A stretch of 10,950 nucleotides of DNA from Propionibacteriaceae bacterium (GTDB lineage Bacteria > Actinomycetota > Actinomycetes > Propionibacteriales > Propionibacteriaceae): the NCBI GenBank assembly GCA_031282235.1, contig JAITED010000154.1, forward strand, positions 1-10,950, given 5' to 3'. The first letter of the stretch is position 1, and the number at the start of each line of letters is the position of its first letter. A program made the position numbers and the translations under genes. The notes beneath the pieces are model-generated. The model was not told the DNA's origin. It did not search any database and saw only the letters and a program-made list of their open reading frames with translations. Shown piece after piece: positions 1-5,695 of the stretch.

Positions 1-497
1 GCATCCCCGGACAGACCCGAAGCCTGTACCTCAAAATCCACCGTGGCGCTCTGCCCCGCCATCACCGCGTGGGTGCCGCCGGTGATGGCGCAACGCAGCT
101 CGGGAGCTACTCCGTCAAGCTGTGGCTTAATAGGCTGGTCGGCAGGTGGAGTGGGAGAATCTTGCGGGGGTGTCGTAGCCGCATCACTCGGGTCAGCGGA
201 GGTTGTCTGCGTACTGGTGGCGGTGGTGTCGGCGGAGGCGGTGGCGCTGGTGTCGGCGGGGTTCACCGGTTCACCTTCAGCGCTCAGCCCAGTCAGGCTC
301 AACCCCAGCGTCGTCGCCAAGACGATTGCCAAAATACGCCCCGGCCACTTAGCAACCCCACCATTTTTAGACACTCCACCATTTAGGATATTTCGACTAT
401 CCGCACTGCGTATTTGAGTGGTAGTGCTTTCCGACTGGATATCTGTATCGCTCCCTTTATGCGTAGTGAAAGCGGTAAAAACTAACTTTTTCCCCAT
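1..497 (-). CDS. Secreted or membrane-anchored surface protein, N-terminal part (runs off left edge)
   Basis: This reading frame is open from an ATG at 495-497 to the window edge, giving 165 residues with no stop; the C-terminus is missing. The ATG has a GGGAG Shine-Dalgarno about 7 nt upstream. Residues 1-52 are polar and basic, 53-72 form a hydrophobic helix (GRILAIVLATTLGLSLTGLS) that looks like a signal peptide or signal anchor, and 78-122 are a low-complexity Thr/Ser/Ala/Asp/Pro linker typical of cell-wall proteins. A probable folded domain begins near 130 (APELRCAITGG). A GTG at 372-374 would give a normal-length signal peptide, but only GGTGGA directly abutting it could serve as ribosome site, so I prefer 497; in that case the protein has an unusually long N-terminal region before the hydrophobic segment. 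I do not recognise the family. Signal and linker are seen; surface location is inferred. Confidence 0.7.
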   Translation of the reverse strand, partial: MGKKLVFTAFTTHKGSDTDIQSESTTTQIRSADSRNILNGGVSKNGGVAKWPGRILAIVLATTLGLSLTGLSAEGEPVNPADTSATASADTTATSTQTTSADPSDAATTPPQDSPTPPADQPIKPQLDGVAPELRCAITGGTHAVMAGQSATVDFEVQASGLSGD

Positions 498-518
498 AGT
501 CGTCTCCCGCCCCATAAA

Positions 519-531
519 CCGTCAGCGACGG
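519..531 (-). promoter_or_regulatory. Small hairpin in the leader of the surface-protein gene
   Basis: On the minus strand CCGTC-GCT-GACGG forms a 5-bp stem with a 3-nt loop. It lies between a strong purine-rich ribosome-site-like sequence (AGGAGGGAGG, 545-554) that has no start codon at normal distance and the likely ATG at 495-497. It could shape ribosome access, but no known riboswitch class was recognised. Confidence 0.3.
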
Positions 532-613
532 CAGGTAGCGGAAGCCTCCCTCCTGAATACTTACAATCCCCCCACCCATATCAGATATTCACGCTAACAG
601 TAGTTTGGGTCAT

Positions 614-629
614 TTTCAATAAATTGAAA
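614..629. promoter_or_regulatory. 16-bp perfect palindrome, candidate operator
   Basis: TTTCAAT-AA-ATTGAAA is a perfect 7-bp inverted repeat with a 2-bp centre, lying about 120 bp upstream of the surface-protein start in the AT-rich gap. The size and symmetry fit a dimeric transcription-factor site. No factor can be named, and a chance palindrome in AT-rich DNA is possible. Confidence 0.35.
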
Positions 630-754
630 TAACCTTACTTTAATATCAACTGTTGCATTTACATTGTTTTGGGAAATTTCCGCCGACCAAACAATACGCG
701 GAATGCTGCCAGCAATTCGCCCATAAAGGGTGATTCTTGGTGCCGAAGCTAAAG

Positions 755-776
755 CTGGGGGATTAAAACCCCGCAG
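755..776 (-). terminator. Weak hairpin after trpS, possible terminator
   Basis: The arms CTGGGG and CCCCGCAG pair with one bulged G to give about 7 bp around an AT-rich loop, starting 7 bp beyond the trpS stop. Downstream on the minus strand is only a broken T-stretch (CTTTAGCTT), so intrinsic termination would be weak. Confidence 0.35.
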
Positions 777-782
777 TGCATA

Positions 783-1889
783 TCAGTACTTCATCTGCAT
801 GGCGGTGCGCACTTCATCCAAAGTGGCTTCGGCTTGCGCGTTGGCTTTGGCGTTGCCAGCGGCCAACACCTGCTCCAAATATCCGGGGTCGGCAACCAGT
901 TCAGCCCGCCGCTGCCGAATCGGGGCGAAGAACGTATTCACTGCCTCGGTGACTAGAGCTTTGAGCGCCCCACCGCCACCGTCACCGATACGCTCTGCAA
1001 TCGCCACCGGGTCATCCCCGCTACACAGCGCCGCCAGCAACAACAAGTTAGCCACCTCCGGGCGGTGCACCGGGTCGTATGTGATGTGCCGGTCGGAGTC
1101 CGTCACCGCTTTCTTGATGAGTTTCGCAGTGGTGTCGGCATCCATCCCCAACTCGATAGTGTTGCCTTTCGATTTGCTCATCTTGGTGCCATCAGTGCCC
1201 AGAATGTTCATGGCCACGCTGAGCAGCGCCTCCGGCTGCGGGAACACCGGATGCTCCGGCACACTGCGCCCGTATCGCTCATCGAAACGCCTTGCTATTA
1301 GGCGCGCCTGCTCCAGATGCGGCAGTTGATCCTTGCCGACGGGCACTAACTGCGCCTTGCAGAACAGGATGTCAGCGGCTTGATGCACCGGATACGTCAA
1401 CAGCAAAGCGGACATGGGGCGCCCACCAGTGGCCTCGTGTTCCGCTTTCACCGTTGGATTACGTTTCAACTCGGAGTCCGTGACCAGCGAGAGGAACGGC
1501 AGCAACAGTTGGTTGAGCGCTGGAATTGCGGAGTGGGTGAAGATGGTGGAGCGCTCCGGGTCAATACCGCACGCCAGATAGTTAGCGATAGCGGAGTAGA
1601 CCCGTTCCCGAATCGGCCCCACCCCGTCCCGGTCGGTGATCACCTGATAGTCAGCAACCAACACCCACGTTTCCACCCCAAGATTTTGGAGCCGTACCCG
1701 GTTGGCGAGCGAGCCAAAATAGTGCCCGATGTGCAGTTCGCCGGTGGGACGGTCGCCCGTGAGCACCCGCCAACGCTCTGGATGCACCGCTAAATCAGCT
1801 TCGATGTCACGGCTGCGCTGCCGACTCGCCGCCAAACTGGCTTCCGAAGTGGCGGCGGCTAGTTCATCCCCGGCGTTGTTTTCGGACAT
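783..1889 (-). CDS. trpS: Tryptophanyl-tRNA synthetase (TrpRS II-like clade)
   Basis: This class I aminoacyl-tRNA synthetase charges tRNA-Trp with tryptophan in the cytoplasm. With the start chosen here it has 368 residues. The first 38 are a polar extension; the Rossmann core then opens with GDRPTGELHIGHYFGSL (HIGH at 53-56), continues through TYPVHQAADI (165-174) and GKDQLPHLEQAR (185-196), and carries KMSKS at 236-240; the C-terminus ends with the family's APIRQRRAEL and TLDEVRTAM stretches. I chose the ATG at 1887-1889 because AAGGAG and AGAGGG lie just upstream; a TTG at 1947-1949 would add 20 residues but has no ribosome site. GDRPTG and DQLPHLEQ resemble the TrpRS II form known from Deinococcus more than the common GxQPSG...GNY type; that judgement is from memory. 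It lies 78 bp after the PHP gene and is probably co-transcribed with it. No T-box or Trp-codon leader is visible. Confidence 0.95.
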   Translation of the reverse strand: MSENNAGDELAAATSEASLAASRQRSRDIEADLAVHPERWRVLTGDRPTGELHIGHYFGSLANRVRLQNLGVETWVLVADYQVITDRDGVGPIRERVYSAIANYLACGIDPERSTIFTHSAIPALNQLLLPFLSLVTDSELKRNPTVKAEHEATGGRPMSALLLTYPVHQAADILFCKAQLVPVGKDQLPHLEQARLIARRFDERYGRSVPEHPVFPQPEALLSVAMNILGTDGTKMSKSKGNTIELGMDADTTAKLIKKAVTDSDRHITYDPVHRPEVANLLLLAALCSGDDPVAIAERIGDGGGGALKALVTEAVNTFFAPIRQRRAELVADPGYLEQVLAAGNAKANAQAEATLDEVRTAMQMKY

Positions 1890-1967
1890 GCCCTCTACCT
1901 GCTCCTTACGTATGCGTTCACTGCTAGTTGCGCCGCAGTAAGCGCGCAACAGGCACTCATCCTACCG

Positions 1968-2837
1968 CTAAACGTTTTGTCGGTTAAGCCCAACCCCACC
2001 GCGCTCAGCAATCCGAGCCAATATCTCGTCCAAACTCGCTAATGAGGTGGTGTTGACCCCCAAATCGTGCCCGACCTTGCCGACACCGTGATAATCGGAT
2101 GAGCCGGTGGGGATAGCTCCGATACGCGCCGCCAAAGCGCGCAACTCCGCACGCGCCGCCGCGTCATGATCCTCGTGGTCACTCTCAAAACCATCCAGCC
2201 CATGCGAGCGCACCAACTCTGCCAACACCTCAGGGGTTAATACGTCCGCAGTTCCGCGCAACCAAGGATGCGCGATGATGGCCACTCCCCCAGCACCTCG
2301 AATCAACGCGATGCCTTGCAGCAGCGGGCAACGCAGATGGGGAACATACGCCGGGCCGCCGTCGTAAAGCCAGTTGTCAAACGCTACTCGGCGGTTTTCG
2401 ATATAGCCTTTTGCCACTAAAGCGTCGGCCACATGAGGCCGCCCCACCGTAGTAGCATCCTCAGCTTGCGCATAAATCTCCTCCGCGCTGAGCGGCATCC
2501 CCAAGGCGCTCAACGCCGCCGCCATCCGTTCCACCCGCCCCAGCCGGGATTCGCGTATCCGCTCGGTCTCGTCGCTTAATGCGCCGTCATCTTCGCGTAT
2601 CCCTAGGCCGAGCAGGTGTACCGTATGCCCCGAAAGTTCGCAGCTGAACTCCAGCCCGCCCAGCAGGTCAATGCCCACTTTGGCCGCCTCAGCTCTGGCT
2701 TCTGCCACCCCCGCCCAGGTGTCGTGGTCGGTGAGCGCCACCACGTCCAACCCCAGTTGCGCCGCCCGGCGCACCAGTTGGGCCGGGGAATCCGTGCCGT
2801 CCGAAACGAAAGAATGGGTATGCAAGTCAATACGCAT
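1968..2837 (-). CDS. PHP-domain phosphoesterase (nucleoside bisphosphate phosphatase / RNase AM-like)
   Basis: The protein has 289 residues from the ATG at 2835-2837. It carries the full PHP metal-site set: HTH at 6-8 within MRIDLHTHS, D13, TDHD at 36-39, E63, H74, RPH at 133-135, AHP at 189-191 and SSDYHG at 246-251. This is the layout of the single-domain PHP family that includes YciV (RNase AM) and the Chromobacterium 3',5'-nucleotide bisphosphate phosphatase, which hydrolyse phosphate from short RNA 5' ends or from pAp-like nucleotides using a trinuclear metal centre. The exact substrate here is inferred. A TTG at 2919-2921 is in frame upstream but would add a non-homologous segment and lacks a ribosome site. 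The chosen ATG also lacks one and follows a CATAAT box by 6 nt, which suggests a leaderless transcript. It is upstream of trpS on the same strand and divergent from gluA. Confidence 0.88.
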   Translation of the reverse strand: MRIDLHTHSFVSDGTDSPAQLVRRAAQLGLDVVALTDHDTWAGVAEARAEAAKVGIDLLGGLEFSCELSGHTVHLLGLGIREDDGALSDETERIRESRLGRVERMAAALSALGMPLSAEEIYAQAEDATTVGRPHVADALVAKGYIENRRVAFDNWLYDGGPAYVPHLRCPLLQGIALIRGAGGVAIIAHPWLRGTADVLTPEVLAELVRSHGLDGFESDHEDHDAAARAELRALAARIGAIPTGSSDYHGVGKVGHDLGVNTTSLASLDEILARIAERGGVGLNRQNV

Positions 2838-2843
2838 GGCTCT

Positions 2844-2849
2844 ATTATG
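2844..2849 (-). promoter_or_regulatory. -10 box of PHP gene, probable leaderless promoter
   Basis: On the minus strand CATAAT ends 6 nt before the ATG at 2835-2837, so transcription would begin at or next to the A of the start codon. No Shine-Dalgarno is present, and no recognisable -35 is seen. Leaderless mRNAs of this layout are common in actinobacteria. Confidence 0.5.
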
Positions 2850-2957
2850 GACGAATACGACTTCGCGCGGGGTTACTTGTGGCTGTTGCTCACGGCTGAC
2901 ACTCGCGTGTTGGGGGCGCAATCACCCACGGTTTGTGGATTTGTAACATGGCCGCAA

Positions 2958-3001
2958 TATAACTGTGGCAGACTTGAAAGACGGGTTCATACCTTTAGTA
3001 A
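2958..3001 (+). promoter_or_regulatory. Candidate promoter(s) for the gluABCD operon
   Basis: Two overlapping candidates lie in the 226-bp divergent gap. TATAAC at 2958-2963 is a good -10 with only a distant TTGTGG as -35 (19-bp spacing). TTGAAA at 2974-2979 and TAGTAA at 2996-3001 form a pair with 16-bp spacing. Either would leave a leader of roughly 55-95 nt before gluA. Which one is used cannot be decided from sequence. Confidence 0.4.
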
Positions 3002-3008
3002 GGTCACC

Positions 3009-3054
3009 TAGGAGAGGAAAAAGTCGTCTGGTACAGGGCTGGATTAGGAGAGGA
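3009..3054 (+). repeat. Duplicated ribosome-binding-site sequence before gluA
   Basis: TAGGAGAGGA occurs twice, at 3009-3018 and 3045-3054, 36 bp apart. The second copy serves the gluA TTG start (GGAG ends 9-10 nt before it). The first has no ATG, GTG or TTG at usable distance. Confidence 0.6.
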
Positions 3055-3063
3055 GCTTAACCA

Positions 3064-3828
3064 TTGAGCGAGAATAACGTGCCTGATACGGGCGAAGTTG
3101 CAGTGGCTTTATACGATGTCCAGAAGTGGTTTGGCGACCTGCATGTGCTGAAAGACATCAACCTCAGCGTGAAACGCGGCGAAGTTATGGTGGTGATTGG
3201 GCCCTCCGGTTCCGGCAAATCCACCCTCTGCCGCGCCATCAACCGCCTAGAGCCGATTGATTCGGGGCGTATTGAGTTGGGCGGCGTGCCGCTGCCTGCG
3301 GAGGGTAAAGAGCTAGCCCTGTTGCGTGCCGAAGTGGGCATGGTGTTCCAATCTTTCAACCTGTTTGCCCATAAGACCATTCTCGATAACGTGACTCTCG
3401 GCCCGATTAAGGTGCGAAAATTCGCGCCGAGTGTTGCCCGCGAGGAGGGGTTGGCGTTGCTGGAGCGGGTGGGTATCCGCAATCAGGCCGATAAATTGCC
3501 CGCACAGCTCTCCGGCGGTCAACAGCAGCGTGCCGCCATCGCGCGCGCCCTCGCCATGCACCCAAAACTGATGCTTTTTGATGAACCTACGTCCGCACTC
3601 GACCCAGAGATGATTAACGAGGTGCTGGACGTAATGACTGACCTCGCCCAATCCGGCATGACGATGATCGTAGTCACACACGAGATGGGATTCGCTAGAC
3701 GAGTCGCTAATCGAGTGGTGTTCATGTCTGACGGCGAGATTTTAGAGGAAGCGAAACCAGACGAGTTCTTTACCAACCCAGTCACCGACCGGGCGAAAGA
3801 GTTTCTCGCCAAGATTTTGCAACATTGA
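3064..3828 (+). CDS. gluA: Polar amino-acid (glutamate-type) ABC transporter ATPase
   Basis: This is the cytoplasmic nucleotide-binding subunit that powers amino-acid uptake through GluC-GluD. The 254-residue protein has a complete ATPase set: Walker A GPSGSGKST (46-54), Q-loop Q96 in VFQSFNLFAH, signature LSGGQQQR (149-156), Walker B LMLFDEP (169-175), D-loop SALD (177-180) and switch His206 in VVTHEMGFAR. The 'FQSFNLFAHKT' and 'PTSALDPEM' wording is typical of the polar amino-acid (GlnQ/GluA) family. The start is a TTG, supported by GGAGAGGAG about 8 nt upstream. It is followed after 119 bp by gluB and then the two permeases, the same order as corynebacterial gluABCD. Substrate assignment to glutamate comes from the operon and binding-protein resemblance, so related acids or amides remain possible. 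Confidence 0.95.
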   Translation: MSENNVPDTGEVAVALYDVQKWFGDLHVLKDINLSVKRGEVMVVIGPSGSGKSTLCRAINRLEPIDSGRIELGGVPLPAEGKELALLRAEVGMVFQSFNLFAHKTILDNVTLGPIKVRKFAPSVAREEGLALLERVGIRNQADKLPAQLSGGQQQRAAIARALAMHPKLMLFDEPTSALDPEMINEVLDVMTDLAQSGMTMIVVTHEMGFARRVANRVVFMSDGEILEEAKPDEFFTNPVTDRAKEFLAKILQH

Positions 3829-3896
3829 TGGTTCGCACCTACTGCAACCAACTGGGGATGGACGGACAGCAGATGACACCCCCAAATAGTGACCTA

Positions 3897-3917
3897 CTGT
3901 TAGCCTTTCGCTAACGG
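3897..3917 (+). other. Intercistronic hairpin between gluA and gluB
   Basis: GTTAGC-CTTTC-GCTAAC forms a perfect 6-bp stem with a 5-nt loop, extendable by one G-U and one C-G pair. It has no T-tract and ends 30 bp before the gluB start, so it fits an mRNA stabilising or processing element better than a terminator. Confidence 0.4.
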
Positions 3918-3947
3918 TAACGAAGATGGAGAGGAAAGAGGAGAAAA

Positions 3948-4850
3948 ATGAGGAAGAAGATAACAGCCGTAATTTTCGGCAGTTTATGTCTGGCACTGCT
4001 TGCCACCGCTTGCAGTTCCGACGACCCGAAGTCGGGAGACACCACCACGACCACCAGCACTCCCCCCGCTGGCCCGGCGCTCAAAGTGGTAGGTTCACCG
4101 TTCACCACCGAACTGTACGGCGTGGGGTTGCCCAAAGATTCGCCGTACTGCGAGCAGGTGAACACCGCTATCAAAGAGATGATCACTGACGGCACTTGGA
4201 AAGCGAAGCTGGATGCGGAGATGGCGGGGGTGCTATACACCCCGAACGCTGAGAAGAATGCGCCCGCAAATCTAGCCAACGAGGTGTGCGACAACACTGG
4301 TGACGCTCCGCTCGTCACCGCGGGTCGGCTCACCATCGGTATCAAGTTCGACCAGCCGAAACTCGGCTTCAAGAACCCTGATGGCACTTACTCCGGTTTC
4401 GATGTTGACGTCGCTATTTACGTCGCTGAGAAGCTCGGTTTCACCGCTGACAAGATTGACTGGGTGGAGGCAACGTCTAAGGTTCGCGAGACCCTGTTGG
4501 AGAACCATCAGGTTGACTTGATTTTCGCCACCTACTCAATCACCGACGCCCGCAAGGAGAAGGTGGAGTTCGCAGGCCCCTACTTCGTAGCTGGTCAGGA
4601 TCTGTTGGTACGCGGCGATGACACCCGGTTCACCGGCCCAGAGTCCTTGAACTCCTCTGACTACAAGCTCTGCTCCGTCACCGGTTCCACCCCCGCCCAG
4701 AAGATTAAAGACTCCTACGCCAAAGACGTGGAGCTAGTCGAAGTGACCGGTTACGGCGAGTGCGTGACTGCACTGTTGGCCGGTCGCGTAGACGCGGTAA
4801 CCACCGACGACATCATCCTCGCCGGTCTAGCCGCCGCTGGCGTCCAGTAG
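3948..4850 (+). CDS. gluB: Glutamate-type ABC transporter substrate-binding lipoprotein, circularly permuted
   Basis: This extracytoplasmic binding protein should capture glutamate or a related amino acid for GluC-GluD. It has 300 residues. The signal peptide ends in a lipobox (LLATAC, Cys22), followed by a Thr/Ser/Pro linker (23-43). Domain order is abnormal. Residues 44-115 (KVVGSPFTTELYGVGLPK, VNTAIKEMITDGTW, YTPNAEKNAP) match what is normally the C-terminal end of GluB-type SBP_bac_3 proteins. Residues 127-300 (LTIGIKFDQPKLGF, GFDVDVA, FATYSITDARKE, FAGPYFVAGQDLLVR, CSVTGSTPAQKIK, VTTDDIILAGLAA) are the normal N-terminal core and middle. The protein stops where the usual C-terminus should begin. 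Cys pairs 242/272 and 68/114 look like the family's two likely disulfides, the second inside the moved segment. The start has AGAGGAG at normal spacing. The frame is intact and the operon complete, so I read it as functional; family comparison is from memory, not computed. Confidence 0.92.
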   Translation: MRKKITAVIFGSLCLALLATACSSDDPKSGDTTTTTSTPPAGPALKVVGSPFTTELYGVGLPKDSPYCEQVNTAIKEMITDGTWKAKLDAEMAGVLYTPNAEKNAPANLANEVCDNTGDAPLVTAGRLTIGIKFDQPKLGFKNPDGTYSGFDVDVAIYVAEKLGFTADKIDWVEATSKVRETLLENHQVDLIFATYSITDARKEKVEFAGPYFVAGQDLLVRGDDTRFTGPESLNSSDYKLCSVTGSTPAQKIKDSYAKDVELVEVTGYGECVTALLAGRVDAVTTDDIILAGLAAAGVQ

Positions 4851-4861
4851 ATTCCAACTGA

Positions 4862-4917
4862 GGCTGGGCCTTGCGGCTCACTTTTATACGGCTTACGTTT
4901 AGTCGCAAGACCCAGCC
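4862..4917 (+). terminator. Long intercistronic hairpin between gluB and gluC, probable attenuator
   Basis: GGCTGGGCCTTGCG (4862-4875) pairs with CGCAAGACCCAGCC (4904-4917) over 14 positions with one mismatch; the loop is 28 nt. A short TTTT follows at 4921-4924. It lies 12 bp after the gluB stop and 56 bp before gluC. Such elements often cause partial termination or protect the upstream mRNA, raising binding protein over permease levels. The stem is seen; the regulatory effect is inferred. Confidence 0.65.
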
Positions 4918-4972
4918 CAGTTTTGGAGCGCACCCGGTAATAGTTACGTATACACATGGGATGGGGGTATAG

Positions 4973-5695
4973 ATGAGCGCATTTTTAGAATATCTAGGTA
5001 GTTACTGGGATTTTTTGACCCAGCGCGGCCCGAATGGCGAACTGACTTTTGATGTGCTGGGGGCTTTCTGGGTGAATATACAGCTCACGTTTTGGTCTGG
5101 GCTGTTGGCGCTCCTAATTGGCGTGGTGGTTGTGGCGATGCGTATCAGCCCCATTGCTTCACTGCGTATTACGGCTACTGCATACACCAACATCTTCCGT
5201 GACATCCCGCTCACCGCAGTGATTCTGATGATGTGGTTGGTGGTGTGGACGCAACTCGGGGTCACTTTTGGCGGCAAGATGATCACCGACTTTTTCATTC
5301 TGGCCGTCGTCGGATTGGGGCTTTACCACGGCTCTTTCATGGCGGAGGCCCTGCGTTCCGGGGTCAACACCGTACCCCTAGGGCAAGCGGAAGCCGCCCG
5401 CGCTATCGGGTTGACGTTCATGCAGTCGGCACGGATGATTGTGCTGCCGCAGGCGTTTAGGGGAGCCGTCGCCCCCATCGGCAACACCCTGATTGCCCTC
5501 ATCAAAAACACCACCGTGGCTTCGGTGGGCGGGGTCTCCATCGAAACCTCATCCGTCATGTCGGGCATGATTGAGTTCGGCCCGCAGTTCATTTTCCTGG
5601 TTTTCTTGACGTTCGCGCTCGGCTACGTGGTGATTGTCATCCCGGTGGGCATGCTCAGCACCCACCTCTCCCACAAACTGGCGGTGAAGCGATGA
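4973..5695 (+). CDS. gluC: Amino-acid (glutamate-type) ABC transporter permease, first subunit
   Basis: This is an inner-membrane permease of the His/Glu/Gln/Arg/opine 3-TM family (HisM/GlnP-type), 240 residues. Hydrophobic segments lie near 32-56, 76-94, 106-125, 163-185 and 205-228. The family opening FWVNIQLTFWSGLLALLIG is at 32-50, FRDIPLTAVILMMW at 75-88, and the EAA loop that contacts GluA is EAARAIGLTFMQSAR (140-154) followed by MIVLPQAFR. The ATG has only a G-rich GGATGGGGG upstream with a short spacer, so translation may be modest. It overlaps gluD by 4 bp (ATGA), indicating translational coupling. It should pair with GluD to form the channel. Confidence 0.93.
   Translation: MSAFLEYLGSYWDFLTQRGPNGELTFDVLGAFWVNIQLTFWSGLLALLIGVVVVAMRISPIASLRITATAYTNIFRDIPLTAVILMMWLVVWTQLGVTFGGKMITDFFILAVVGLGLYHGSFMAEALRSGVNTVPLGQAEAARAIGLTFMQSARMIVLPQAFRGAVAPIGNTLIALIKNTTVASVGGVSIETSSVMSGMIEFGPQFIFLVFLTFALGYVVIVIPVGMLSTHLSHKLAVKR

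Larger units (their letters stand above)
498..782. other. Intergenic region upstream of the surface-protein gene
   Basis: This 285-bp gap is clearly richer in A+T than its neighbours, mainly at 580-690. It separates the trpS stop from the surface-protein start; both genes read leftwards. It holds a 16-bp palindrome, a strong orphan Shine-Dalgarno-like sequence and a small hairpin, listed separately. I see no convincing paired -35/-10 promoter: TTGATA appears on the minus strand near 640-650, but no good -10 follows at normal spacing. I see no protein-coding frame here. Confidence 0.6.

Noticed and set aside
498..560. Known riboswitch (c-di-AMP, c-di-GMP or cobalamin) in the surface-protein leader
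   Set aside because: None of the conserved cores I know could be matched in order on the correct strand.
730..1329. Plus-strand 199-residue open frame
   Set aside because: It lies antisense to trpS, has no family likeness and mirrors the codon pattern of the real gene.
1895..1960. 21-codon frame MSACCALTAAQLAVNAYVRS... just before trpS as a leader peptide
   Set aside because: It contains no Trp codons, has a weak ribosome site and no attenuator hairpin, so tryptophan-controlled attenuation is not supported.
1866..3080. Shared MSENN start of TrpRS and GluA as evidence of a common duplication
   Set aside because: The codons differ at most positions and the likeness ends after five residues; chance is enough.
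3948..4850. gluB as a truncated pseudogene missing its C-terminus
   Set aside because: The segment missing at the end is present in frame after the lipobox, the frame is unbroken, and signal, ribosome site and operon are intact; bases after the stop do not encode the missing part in any obvious frame.
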